Assembly (NCBI GenBank): GCA_029962745.1
Contig: CM057158.1
Location: forward strand, 13,238,776-13,302,775
Direction of reading: 5' to 3'
Length of the DNA: 64,000 nt
Source: Echinometra lucunter
Taxonomy: Eukaryota; Echinodermata; Echinoidea; Camarodonta; Echinometridae
Position numbers and translations under genes: made by a program. Position 1 is the first letter of the stretch, and each line of letters opens with the position of its first letter. The notes under the pieces are model-generated. The model was not told the origin of the DNA, did no database searches, and saw nothing but the letters and a program-made list of their open reading frames with translations. Shown in pieces: positions 1 to 12,400 of the stretch.

Positions 1-545
1 AATTGGAGGTCTGCATGACAATGATTCAATTTATTTTTCTTTCAAAATAATTGTGGGGAGATGGAAATTACATCATTCCTCTCGATCTGTTTGTCTGTAT
101 TTCTATTCCTATTCACGCATCTTGATGACGTAGAGTTTTATTCCACATGTACAACATCTCTACGAACGTGGTATTTTGGGCAAAAAAGAGGAAATTGAGA
201 AAATCCCATATAGCATTATGCTGGCATGCACAGCTCGGAAAAGGAAGGATATTAAACACCGAATCAACCACATACTTTGGACAATGGATCAGATATTACA
301 GATTGGCTTGATAAGCAAATGGATCGTTTCCACTGGGATTTTAGAAGAAAGAAAAGGTTTAACCAGAAGTTAACGAAAAGACATCATTAAATAAAACGTG
401 AAGTTAATTGATTGAATCAAAGCGTGAAGATAATTGGAATTTTAAAAAAGCTGACAGGAAGTTGGTGATTGGTTATAAGGGGCCGAACCCAAACAATAGA
501 CATGAATGAATATAGTTTGAAATTTGGAAGAGAGAAGAACAAGTT

Positions 546-548
<3 letters not shown>

Positions 549-584
<36 letters not shown>

Positions 585-704
585 ATAGTGGTATAAGTAG
601 TAAAATTAGTAGTAATAGTAGTAGTAGTAGTAGTAGTAGTAGGAGAAGTAGTAGTAGGAGTAGGAGTAGGAGGAGAAGTAGTAGTAGGAGTAGGAGTAGT
701 AGTA
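549..704. repeat. (GA)n then AGT/AGG triplet microsatellite
   Basis: A GA run at 549-582 is followed by AGT and AGG triplets to about 704. Low-complexity open frames across it are not genes. Confidence 0.95.
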
Positions 705-734
705 ATAGAAATACACTTCCAATTTATTCGAATT

Positions 735-842
735 AAATTAGGAACAACTCCAAAATTCGATTAGAAATCTGAATCTAATAGATTTAGAAATCAGTCTTAT
801 CCATTATAATTTCTTCATCTAATTTTGGAGTTGTTCTTAATT
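735..842. mobile_element. Palindromic MITE-like unit, copy 1
   Basis: Arms AATTAGGAACAACTCCAAAA and AATTTTGGAGTTGTTCTTAA are near-exact inverted repeats around a core ATTCGATTAGAAATCT. Same family as 1001-1108, 38809-38915 and 39257-39357. Flanked on both sides by AGT-type triplet repeats. Confidence 0.8.
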
Positions 843-892
843 TTAATCAGCTTACATTGATGTCTAACGTAAGAAATTTTGAATATAGTATT

Positions 893-976
893 AGAAATAG
901 TAGAAGTAGTAGTAGTAGTGGCAGTAGTAGTAGTAGCAGTAGTAGTAGTGGCAGTAGTAGTAGTAGTAGCAGTAGA
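893..976. repeat. AGT/GGC triplet microsatellite
   Basis: AGT triplets with interspersed GGC and AGC, lying between the two palindromic units. Confidence 0.95.
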
Positions 977-1000
977 AATACACACTAAATTTCTTCGACT

Positions 1001-1108
1001 AAAATCAGGAACAACTCCAAATTCTATTGAAAATCTTAATCTAATAGATTTAGAAATAAGTCTAATTGATTATAATTTCTTAATCTAATTTTCGAGATGT
1101 CCTTAATT
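1001..1108. mobile_element. Palindromic MITE-like unit, copy 2
   Basis: Diverged tandem copy of 735-842 about 265 bp downstream, same orientation (AGGAACAACTCCAAATTCTA and AATTTTCGAGATGTCCTTAA arms). The flanking sequence CAGCTTACATTGAT is also shared, so the duplicated unit is larger than the palindrome. Confidence 0.8.
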
Positions 1109-1149
1109 ATGATCAGCTTACATTGATTGCTAATCAAAGAAATTTAGAA

Positions 1150-1226
1150 TGTATAGTAGAAGTAGTACTAGTTGTAGCTGCAGCAGCAGCAGCAGTAGCA
1201 GTAGCAGTAGCAGTAGCAGTAGCAGT

Positions 1227-1258
<32 letters not shown>

Positions 1259-1385
1259 CAGTAGCAGCAGCAGTAGCAGTAGCAGTAGCAGTAGCAGTAG
1301 CAGTAGTGGTATAGTAGGAGTGGTAGTAGTGGTATAGTAGGAGTAGTAGTAGTAGAAGAAGAAGCAGAAGAAGAAGAAGAAGCAA
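1150..1385. repeat. Long AGC/AGT then GAA triplet microsatellite
   Basis: Roughly 160 bp of GCAGTA/GCAGCA repeats, then GGTAGT and finally AGAAGA repeats. All six frames show homopolymer-like products (Val-Ala, Ser, Leu), so none is treated as a gene. Confidence 0.95.
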
Positions 1386-4169
1386 AGATATGAAAGAAGA
1401 AGAAAAAGAAGAAGAGAGGGGGAACAGACAGGCAAAGAGACAGATGCTGAACAGAAAGACGGAGGCAAACGAGAAGAAAGATGTCTTATTACGCTAGCAA
1501 AATGTCGTAAACATTAATTATTATTTTCAAAGCAGTCTTCTGGGTATAGCCTTTGAAAGAAAAGAAGATGTAACTGTTCAAGGCTATTTTTTTTCCAGTG
1601 GAATTGAACTGAATCCATGTGAATGAAGACTTTATTCAAAAGGATTTCAAAAGAACAAAGTAGGAACTTTTTTAGGCAAAAAGGAAGCGATTCAAATGAT
1701 TAATTTACAAATAAATGAGTAATCACACTAAGCAATGATGTTATATACTCCTTAAAATATTTTTCTGATTTTTTTTCTTACGCATTTTATTCAAATGATA
1801 TAATTCCTTCCATCTGGTTTTTCTGTTGAACGTAACCAATCTCACGTTTTATCCTTGAATATCTACATGTAGCAATTTAGAGTAATTTTGATTTTGATGA
1901 ATAAAGGAAATGATCATAAAATTTGGCAGGGTTCTCTCTGTCGTGACACTCTTGTCACTCATTTTCACAAATTCGAGGAAAAAGAGGTAAATACCCTTTG
2001 GGATCTAGTATTTTGACGTCGGAAACTTGTATCAAAGCGTAAAAAAATAACCGGGGATATGCGAGGAGGTACTACAGTAGACACTGATTAGCAGACGGTG
2101 CCAACATAGAACAGGGGAGGGAAATAAGAATAATTAAAGAAGAGATCGTTATCACCACCCCTTTCCCACTTCATATAGATTGCGTGATGGTTGATGATTA
2201 TAAGGGTATGGTTTGTATCTAATGCATTGTGACATCACAAAGACACGTCGAGGGTGTGGTACGGGCGGTAGCAGACAAAAATGCTTGTCATAGTTGTTTT
2301 TCGACGACGGCAAAATAGTTTTTTTCAAGAAGTCTCTTAATGACTGTTAAAGCAAGGATGTTAATTTGGGAGTAATAATCAACTGTAGTTGATCACTAGA
2401 TATCAAGAAGTCTCCATATAACATTCAAAGATTGAGTATATGTATTTAATATCAAAACAGAAATACCAAAAAGAACACATCAAACAATCTATACATTTTA
2501 AAAATAAAACGAACGATAAATAAAGAAACCATGAAATTTGCATGTTATAGTCAGTTTTTTTCCGTCAGGTATTTCTTTTCCTCATATTTCATAATCTTCT
2601 ATTTGGTAAATTTAGTGCATCGCTTTTGAAATAAAATGAAGTTCGTGATTGCATTAAATTTCCACACCTAAAATGGATGAAGTTTCCATTCAAGCCTCCT
2701 GTGCATTTATCTCATAAAAGTGAATGATGCCCAATATCCTTGCATTATTCAGCACTACATTTTATGAATGGTCACCTACATCATGACTTTGATTCAGGGA
2801 ACCACATGATGATTAATAAACACTTGATTTGCATACGAAAACTAGAGATTGATTAATAGACATACAGTATCTCACAGGCTGGAAAAAAATCTTTCCTCTT
2901 CCTCAGTCTGGTATATTTCGACAGAAATGTTCAGTGGAAGATTATGATAGTATAGTTGGTTTGGGGTCAGTGCTTATGGACAACGCTGTAAATTCTAACC
3001 CAAGTTTTTAATTTCAAAGTTTGATAATAGGTGATCTCCCTCTTCTTCTAGTGATCCAGATGGCCATAGCAAGTCCTGTGAGTGACCAGGATTTCATTTG
3101 TCATCCGTCATTGTCCAGCATCGTAATAAACATCAGAAATCCTTTAGAGCTCTCTCAACTACCGGTTCATGTTTGGCAACATCCGCCATAATTATTCTCA
3201 CTAAAGATAATAAATAAAACTTATTAACCCTTCTCCGATCACCCATCTTCAGGTTTAATTGAGTCCCATGATCAAAGAGGAACTGAATTTGCAAAGTCAT
3301 TTTGCCCACACTAAAATAAATACAACATTAAATCAATTCAAAGATGTAATATGTCTCACGTGACTATGACTATGATTATTAAGTGCAATAATCCGATGAT
3401 AAGACATTGAATATTACCGTTTCGAATTATTTGAAGCCTCATTTGATCAGATTTTCTTCTTCAAATTGGCAACCACCAGTACATTTCTTTTTTTTTTACT
3501 GCACTTTCTTTAGATACGAATTGACAAAATGTATACTGATGAATCAAAAAGCTGCCAATTTGCATGGAAACAGTGATTTTGAACCTTTCATTGCCTTGCC
3601 AATTAAAGGTTTTAGTGCATTATTTTTCTTTAAGATATTTTAGGCATCAAACGACAAATAATGACGAAACCAAAAGTGGGCACAGTATTTGTAGAATTCT
3701 TTGCTGTTTTGACTTATAATTTGATAATTTTAGGGCTTTGCATCTAAAGTTAATTGGCCAAAGCACACGATGTGGCCCCTTTGTCACGAATGGGTTAATG
3801 TATTTATAAAAAAAATATAGACTGTGTCAAAGGTATCTGTTCATATCTTAGAAAATTGAAATTGAAACATCATGATTATGAGATCAAACAGCTTCTATTC
3901 TAAATTTCATTGTATGCTCATTTCATTTTGTCAATCCTGTTCTCAATAAACCTCTAGAACTGAATTTATTAATTTTCTACCTATTACTTTTTTTGGTTGC
4001 ATATTGATCTTTGCAAATAGAATCATTTCTGTTTTAATGATTTCAAATGGATTTCTTTAAATTCATTTCTCAGTTCCACTTGGTCTTAGCATCACATGAA
4101 TTCAAGCATGTCAAGTTTGAAATGAAGCATCGAGCATTTAAGATTGGTTATCCCGTGTAATATATACAA
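1386..4169. other. No gene seen
   Basis: AT-rich single-copy-looking DNA. The only open frame of note (3407-3643) is short, has a Phe run and no recognisable domain. Confidence 0.6.
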
Positions 4170-6625
4170 ACACAGGGGTTACTTCATTGAGAAAGAAAAC
4201 GAGGTATGAGTATCATGAAGTTTTAGAAATGATGTTGAAAAGTATATGTTAATCAAATGTGATAGAATGGCAAAGGAATTAAAAGATAAAAATAACAGAG
4301 ATATTTGGAAAAAGGTTAAAGAATTGTAGAAAGTTTAGTCGTTTTTCAAATATACAGTTGACGGCGTTCAGAGGAAGGAAAGTAATTATTACTGAATTGT
4401 TTAATTGAAATTTGGAAGATATATAAGAATGTCGGCTATGATAAAAGGGCTGTAGAAATGTTGATTAATTGCATTAACTCTACTGTACAGGAGAAATGTG
4501 ATTGTAATGACTGTATGCAGAATGACCATGTCATAGGAAGAGATGAAACACTTAAAGAAATTCTTAAGTTAAACCTTTCGAAAGGTGATGGTGCTACAGG
4601 TCAGCGCCGGTTCCTGTACTTAAAAAAAAGGGGGTGAGATCAGCCTTTTCAGGTGTCTGTTTCACCCGTAAACTTTGCTGGACGAGCAAAAAAAAACACA
4701 AAAAAACAAAACAAAACAAAAAAGGACCTTGAATTAAAAAAAAAAAGAAGGGGGAGGGGCGGCTGATTCGCGCCCCCCCCCCCCGAGATCCGCCCCTGCT
4801 GGTTTTATGTCTGATCATATTGTGCATGGTATAATCAGTAGATATTTAGCAATGCGTTTACTGGAATGACATGGCATGGCATGCTCATTCAGTGGTACAG
4901 TGTACGTACCCAAGGGTTGTTGGACGAATTGGGTGTTTCAGGAAACTGTGCAAAAACACTCAGTTGTATCATTGGTAAAGTCTTGGAGTACACGATTATG
5001 AAAAGACAAGAGTTTCCAAAATAATTTCCAGAATTTCCAGTTTGATTTCGACAGTGTTCAAAGAAGGGTTATCAACTACTCTTTGCACTGTCATGGTTAA
5101 AGAAACGATATCTTGTTTTAATCAGTTAGTAAGGTGTATGGATTATTACTGGATGCAAATAAAGCATTTAATAGAGAGTGAACTACTGTATACTAAATTG
5201 TTTGAAATTATGCTTAGTAAAGGGGTGTTTCGAATGATATGCAGATTATTGCTTAACAAGAATAAAAAGTAAAGTCGAAATGGAATGATAATTTTGATAA
5301 CTTAACAGTTAAAATTGTCACGATGGTGTTAAACAGGGAGAGCATTTCTCCATGCATATTTTTTATTATTTAGATGGGCTGATATACAAGTGTTAGGCCT
5401 ACGTGATAATGGAAATGAGATGTTTTTATGGGTAATGTTTTTGCAGGCGCTTTTGCATGATTATGCAGATGACTTAACGCTGCTTTCACCCCGTGATATC
5501 TCAGGTTCGTGTAATGATTGCAATTTGTTCCAATCATCAGGGTGATCATGCAATTCAATGCTGAAAAAGGTCAATTAATTGTGTTTAGTTGGCATGATAA
5601 GCCAGCTAGAGATCCTGGAATCATGATAAATGGCACGTAGAGAATATCAAAAGTAGTACATCTTGAGCATGTTATCAGTAACAGTATTAATAATTTTAAT
5701 GTATCAAAGTGCATTAGAGATTTCAATCTTCAGTTTGATATGGTCTTGCTTAATTTCAGATATGTTAACACTCATTAGAATACACAGTTTCATAAGTTTT
5801 GTTCGAGTTTCTTGCTATAGCTCGTAGTTATATCGTTTGTTTGATGAATAAATAGATAATATGTGTAGAAAATGGCGAACTGCAGTGAAAAGAGTCTGGA
5901 AAATTCCATTTCCTACCACATTTTACAGGTGTTATATGAATCCAGAGTTATGGTTTACCAAGAGATGTTTATCTTTTGTTTGGAATGTTTTCAATCCTAA
6001 GAATTTTACAGTTGCACACATAGCCGGGATAACCCGGTATGGGGTTCATTCTGTGTTAGGAGGCGACATCAAGTTCCTGGATGATAATTATTTCATGGAT
6101 TACAAAGAAATTCAAAAACAACGGGTTATGTGATGTCACTTACAATGTGAGACCATAGGTATTGTGGAACAAGTTAATAAAATCAAGAGATAATTTCTTT
6201 TGTACGGGTTTACTAGACAGTGGAGAGTGAAATGGCATTATTTCATATTTATGCACTGGTACTCTTTGATTTTAGTGGGGGTTTTCTATTTTCTTTTTTC
6301 TTTTTCTTTCTTTTCTTTTTCTTAGCTTTTTCTTATCTTTTTCATTCTTTTCTTTCCTTTCTTTCTTTTTTCTTTTCTTTTTTTTTTTTTTTACAGTATC
6401 TTGATATGTGATTTTTCTTCGCTGTTGCTCTTCTTTGTTACTTAAGTGTATAAATTTATTTTTTTGCATATATCTATTGTGGATTATCTTTGTTGTTGTT
6501 TGTTGTTATTTGTTGTTGCTGTTGAAGATGGTTTACGACTGGTGTTCATTCATCTGTATATTTCTGTATTTTTATATGTGCCTTTTAAGCGAAGAAATAA
6601 TAAATGAAACGAAATGAAATAGAAT
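4170..6625 (+). pseudogene. Decayed non-LTR retrotransposon (CR1/Rex-like) reverse transcriptase
   Basis: Translated fragments in shifting frames follow the order of a LINE second ORF. Near 4260 is a stretch of the type that precedes RT (MAKELKDKNNRDIWKKVKEL); near 4580 a SKGDGATG motif; near 5036 a degraded F-Q-F-D-F motif; at 5462-5473 the catalytic YADD box with downstream LTLLSP; and at 5861-6130 a 90-residue C-terminal segment (CRKWRTAVKRVWKIPF, then TKRCLSFVWNVFN) typical of CR1/Rex1-type elements. Many stops and frameshifts interrupt it. A T/C-rich patch (6283-6392) lies in the 3' UTR and the tail at about 6597-6625 is GAAAT-like. It is dead; class is inferred from motifs. Confidence 0.85.
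4602..4798. mobile_element. Short inverted-repeat element nested in the RT relic
   Basis: This 197-bp piece breaks the RT frame between GDGATG and GFMSDHI. Its left end CAGCGCCGGTTCCT and the reverse complement of its right end CAGGGGCGGATCTC match at 9 of 14 positions, as imperfect terminal inverted repeats. The interior is simple (A runs, C run, pyrimidine/purine tracts). No coding capacity. The target duplication is not clear. Confidence 0.6.
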
Positions 6626-9194
6626 AATGAATTTCTTTAAATGAATTGCTCGCTTCACTGAACACTCCATTAGTCCTGTTGTACCACCGTGTGCAAGGCG
6701 CGTCCATGACAAAAAACTCACGTTTTAAATAAAGCATCAGAATTTTCAGTGACATAATGGAAATGTCATTATTCAATGACCGAAAGTACAAGGGGAATTT
6801 TAAATATGAACTGAAACAAAGAAATCGAAAAGTACTATAAAGAGAGAAGTAAATAAACTTTGAAGTGATCATGGTGAATATGATGATGTTATGCCGTGAG
6901 TCACTCACTCGAAATATCGACTTTCATACTCTATCACGACCTGCCATCTTCTCCATTTCTAATTTCTGAAAATGGTATTCCCCGTCTTGGGGTTCCACAA
7001 CAAAGCGCAAGCCAGAGTGGTTCTTATCGCGCGGTGCATGTTGATTAATCATTATTTGGATGATGATTGTGACAGTTTCTTTATTTCAAAGAGCAAGAAC
7101 GTGATTCACATTGACAGAGCAGGAAAGGGGGCGAGGGCGACTCACAAATAGAGAAGGAGGGGGTAGCCCCCCTGACTCTATCCTCCTCTCCCTCACTGTC
7201 CTTCTGTGACTTCGGGCAACAAAGAGAACGATGACGTCATAATTATGAGTGGGCTAATGTCCCTTGGATGTATAGCCAGGGGTATAGGTTGTGACGAAAC
7301 GATGACGAAATGAAGTCTAGCAAGGTGGTTATCATGTCTCCCATCTTGTCTCCTAAGGAATGGGAGCTGGAGTAGTTTCTCAGCGGATATTCATGGACTA
7401 GTCTACCCGAGCTGCCCCCACACTCGCTATATCGAACGACCTCTCGTGCTCACCTCTCCAACGCTCGAGCAAATTAAATCTCTGTCAGGCGGGCGTTGCA
7501 CGAGGGCTTCATTTTATTAGCCTCTTGTACAAAGCACATCCAAAGATTACAAAAATACACAGAAAAAAATCAACAAACATACATCTTCAACAACAACAAA
7601 ATCAAAAAAGATGATTCACAAAAGAAAAATATTAAAAAAAAAACCAACAAATACAACTACAAATACAAATACATGTAAGCCCATGAGGAAGGCACAGGGT
7701 CAAGGATATACTATTTAGACATAATATGATATATCCATACTAAAGATACTGTACCAAAACAGTGACCAGTGGGACATTTATTTGGAGATTCCATGCTCTA
7801 TTCAGTCATTGATTTTGATGATTATTGTGTTCGAAATCAGCATTTTCTTTAGAAAAAAAAAGAAGAAAGAAATCTGCTCATTAAACAACTACTTCATTCT
7901 ACTATCGGACAAAGCCTTTGAAACGCATGATTTCTTTTTGGTAAGGAAAATGGCGTTCGTTTTCTTAAATTGCAATATAACAAACGTAAAACTAATAGTA
8001 ACCTGAGGTTTGCTTAAGATATTTGGCAGCTTATTTGTTTTTTAAAAAATGTGACCTCTGATTGATTTGCATAAGACAGCATTCTTTTAAATGAAAATAC
8101 AACAATAATAATAACGTGGAAAATGGTGAACGTCTTCTTTTTCACATAATCATTTCTCTTTAGTGAAAACTGATACAGAAAGTATCATACCATTGGTGCT
8201 TCAAAAACATGATAAGCAGTGAGTCAATATCGTAAACCGATATTTTGCGGAAATAATTGGGTTACTGTGTTTATCATGATAATCTGTGAAAGCGTCTTAG
8301 TATTTCATCTTTCCTTTTTTACTAACTAAGACGGAAGACATTCAAGGAAAAGGTGCACTGATATCTCTTATCTATCTAACAGTCTTCACTTCACCTCCTT
8401 TCCTTTATGATATGGAAGCCATTCACACGAAGAATAAAAGATTCCATTTTGCCGTGCACCCCAAATGTAACAATATAATAATAATAATGGTATTTATTTC
8501 AAGATCATTTCGCAGCATGAGCTGAATTGTATAATCTTTTACAAATAAAACTGAAGGTATAGATACAGCGAAACTTAATGTAAAATAATACTACAGGAAT
8601 ATATACAAAGCATGAAGAAATATGAAACCAATAATACAATTTTTACAACATAAATGAAAGTCACCAACATCATGAACAGAAATTTTTTAATGATGATATG
8701 TAAATGATACCGGTAGTTAATTTCGGGAGTTACTGTACAGGCCTCATAGAAAGAAAGGGGTGGAAAGGAAGATATTGTGATATAATAAAATGAATTGGAT
8801 AAAAATACGAATATAATTAGCGGAAACTGAATTTTTAAGAAAAGACGGATTAGAAGTGTGGGGAATGAAGGCTAGACATTGCAGTGTGTTTATGATAGTG
8901 ACTGTAATTACGCACTACCAACAAAAAGTAAAAAGTTCTATGCACATGATATACTTAAGATGCAATTTCATTAAGTCATCAAAAACAAACAAACAAAAAG
9001 AAATCATAGGTCCGGGTAAGGGTTTTTTTTAAAAAGAGTACAGATAGAGAAATTAAATGAGAAGTGAAATAAAGCACAAGGTATACATGGTATGAAGTTA
9101 CACGTAACTAAAAGCATGGATCTTATGAGAACAAACGGTATAGTGAAGAAGAGGTGGGGAGGGAAGAAGAGAAGAGATAGATATGGAGAAAGAT
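6626..9194. other. No gene seen
   Basis: AT-rich DNA. Around 8476-8570 an ATA/AAT run and a TATTTATTTC boundary look like an antisense LINE 3' tail, but too short to classify. Open frames are short and low in complexity. Confidence 0.55.
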
Positions 9195-9499
9195 AGCAGC
9201 AACTTTTGGGGTGCATTCTTGCACCTTACATGAAAAAAGGTGCAAAGATGCACCCTTTTGTACTTGTTTGCAACCAGAAATGCCCACCTGCACCCTTAAG
9301 GTGCAATCATGCAATTTAAAAGGTGCAGATTTGCACCTTCTCTAAAGGGTAAAACTCTGCACCCTTAAGGGGTGCAAAATGGAGCTCACTGCACCCTTAA
9401 TGGTGCATAATGCTTCTTTGGGAGCACGATTGCACCCAAAAGGAGCTCCCAGTGTTGCACTTGAAGGGTAAAATATTGAACCTTTTATGCTTAGTGTGT
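9195..9499. mobile_element. GGTGCA-rich MITE-like element, copy 1 (left end lost)
   Basis: Dense in GGTGCA and its complement TGCACC, spaced every 15-40 bp. It ends CTTAGTGTGT, the right terminal repeat seen in the copy at 30836-31187. The left ACACACTAAG repeat is absent, so it is truncated. The two copies align from CAGCAAC/CAGCACC to the right end in the same orientation. Confidence 0.8.
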
Positions 9500-12400
9500 T
9501 GAGTAACTTTTTGAAATCTGAGCTGCGTGGCCCTACATGCTATTTGTGTGCAGTATTATGTAAATATGAAGCCCTTAAAAATGTACTTCAAAAGCATCAT
9601 CATGTGCTTCACCTTTAGAAAGGCTTAACTTAGAATTGCTTTAAGTGTTAGACAAAAGCATATACCCAGGTTGGTTTTGCAAATGGCGGAATTGAGTGAT
9701 AGATATCTTGATAATATCATCGTACATTTAAAAAAACCTTTATATTCCTGGCTGTTTATTTATCCGTCTGAACATCTTTATAAAACACAGACATCAAAAT
9801 TCCCAACTTATTAAATCAAGCCCCCACAAAGTTACCGGATCCTTTTGATTTATTATATAGTTGACTCTGTCTGTCGAGCCCTCACTCATTTTGTAGGCCA
9901 ATTATGATATCTCTTTTCTTTCTCTCTCTACATATTATTCCTTTCTTTCTCACTTCTTCTACTTTATCATTCTCTTCATTCTCTACTTTCCATTTACCTT
10001 ATGAACTTTTCCTTAATAAGTATATAATTTTCACTTTAATATTTCACATTTCTTTATTCATTTTAGCCTTTTTAATGACTGTTCGGAATATATGGCTCTC
10101 ACCTCTAGTTTCTTTTAAACCTCTTTCTCCTTCTCTGTCTTCCCCTCTATTGCAGCTGTCCCCTTCTCTCTCTCCGATAGAGAGTGGAATACGTTAATTA
10201 TTATCTCTTCCATGATAATCACATAATTTTTTTTATAGTTCCCGAATGGGGAATTCACGGAAACGATATGGTTTCATACATTTCCCTTTCAAGCTCGGAA
10301 ATTTTCTTGTTTCTTAGAAAGACTATAGAAGGAAGTGAGAGTCGCGATGTCATTGATCACCTCACTGCACATGCTGTAGATAACTCTACAACCTGAACAC
10401 CCCATTCATCCATCCTTCCATCTATCTATCAATCTATCTACCCATCTATCTATCTTTCTGTCTATCTATATATCTATCTATCTTTCTATCTGTTTATTTG
10501 TCTGTTCATCCTATCTATTCGCATGTTCATACTATCCATGACTCTCTGTTATACATTAGTTGATTGACTGATGGAAATATTTAATTTTTTTTAATCAAAT
10601 AATTCATTGATTGAATGAATGAGTGATCGATTAATTTATCTAGCTAGCCAGATACCAGTTTTTTAACAGTATCTGTTCATCCATTCAGTCACCCATCTAT
10701 CTATTTATCTATCTGTATACCTGATCATCTGTCAACCTACCCTTACTCACCAGTACATCTGTCTACAGTTACACTATCCATCTGTCCATCTATCCATTAT
10801 GTCCATTTATTCATTTACCTTTCTTTCAGTCTATCTTTCTTTCTATCCATGTATCTATTTATCTTTCTGTCACTTTCTCTCTCTTTCACTCCAGTCCCCT
10901 TTTCTCTCTGCCTTCTAAATCTTTGATAGTGTATACATGAACCATGAAAACGTTTTTTTTTTTTTTCATTCAGTAGAACCCATGAACACGATGAACAAGG
11001 AATGGTATTTAGATACACTATTATTTTAAATTTTAGCCCTTTCTCATAACATCTAAATCACGAATTTAGTTACACATTTATTCACGGAAAAGCAAATTGA
11101 CATACGCCTCAATGAATTCATTTTCCATCGTATTTTTTCTTCAACATGAATCTTGTTAATTGCAAATAATCATTTGAATAAACCTGTAGGACTGCGCGTA
11201 CATTTTCTATATTATAAAATCTGTCTCTGTGCAAGTGATCACTTTGCTGAAATCCGTCGTCAGATAAAGCATACTGTCAACCTGAATTTGTGGTTGTTGT
11301 TTTAATAGCATTTTGAAACTTTGGAATGATGCTCGATAAAAGAAATGGGACTTTAAAAATACTTCTAAGTCTAAGACGTCACTTATGTGCGATGCTAGAA
11401 CCCTCGTAAAAGATCAATAATGATACGGTGATATATTTTGTAATTTCTATTTTTACGTTACTTTTAAATTTAGCAGAGGCATGGAACACGGCTAAAAAAA
11501 TGCCACTGCTATATCAATTCATAATTCTCAAACAAAAGAACATGCTCGTGGAATTCAAGCTTTCTCGCTTATATTCCCACCAAATACGTATAAGAATGGG
11601 AATTCGTCGGCGAGCAATTACTGAACGTCATTATGCCGTTGAGCTCATTCGTTCAATTCACAAGTTCATTGATTATTCAATATGAGAATTCCAGAATATT
11701 CACAGAATATCAAAATCCTAATTCCTTTTTCATCATCATGCATTGGAGCAAATACATCTTTCATAATTAAATATGACATGTTTTTAAAAACGATAAAAAC
11801 GATTGCATTTGGATAACATCTCAGATGTTATATTTAATGTTGTTCAACACTTAACTCTGTGATCTTTTTTTCCCCTCCCGATTGTCTTTTTTTTCATCAC
11901 TTTGGTGATTATCATGATTATTGTTGAAATTTGAATGTATATGTATTTTAATTGTTTTTTGTGTTTTTTTTGTACTTGATAAATGGCCTCTGAAGAGGTA
12001 AAAAAAAAATCATAATTAAATACTGGACAAAATGGACAATCATTATGTAACGAGAGCTTTGTGACCTTTAACGACATGCGGATCAATTGTTATCAATCTC
12101 GATAATTTATGAGCAGAAATGTATACAATTTAATGCATTTATTCTGTGCTCTGTTTTTCATTGTCTTTTATCACTCTCTGTATGAAATGATTATTATTAC
12201 ATAATATCAGAATAGATGAAATTTTAATTTGAAGTTTGGAGAACGATTGTTGTAACGTTGTAACAGTGTTGTTCATACGCATCGACCCAACAGATGCCTT
12301 TTCGCCTATCGGCGACACTACAAATTTGAAGATGTTACTGTGCTTTCACAGTAACTAATATTGCCTCTTCAGTAAAACTATTTTGAAGAAAATTTTAAAC

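Noticed and set aside
1123..1468. Overlapping open frames of Val-Ala, Ser and Leu runs on both strands
   Set aside because: Products of triplet microsatellites; open in all frames because of base composition.
11428..11685. 85-codon frame with a signal-peptide-like start
   Set aside because: The remainder lacks cysteines or cleavage sites expected of a secreted peptide, and no exon structure supports it.
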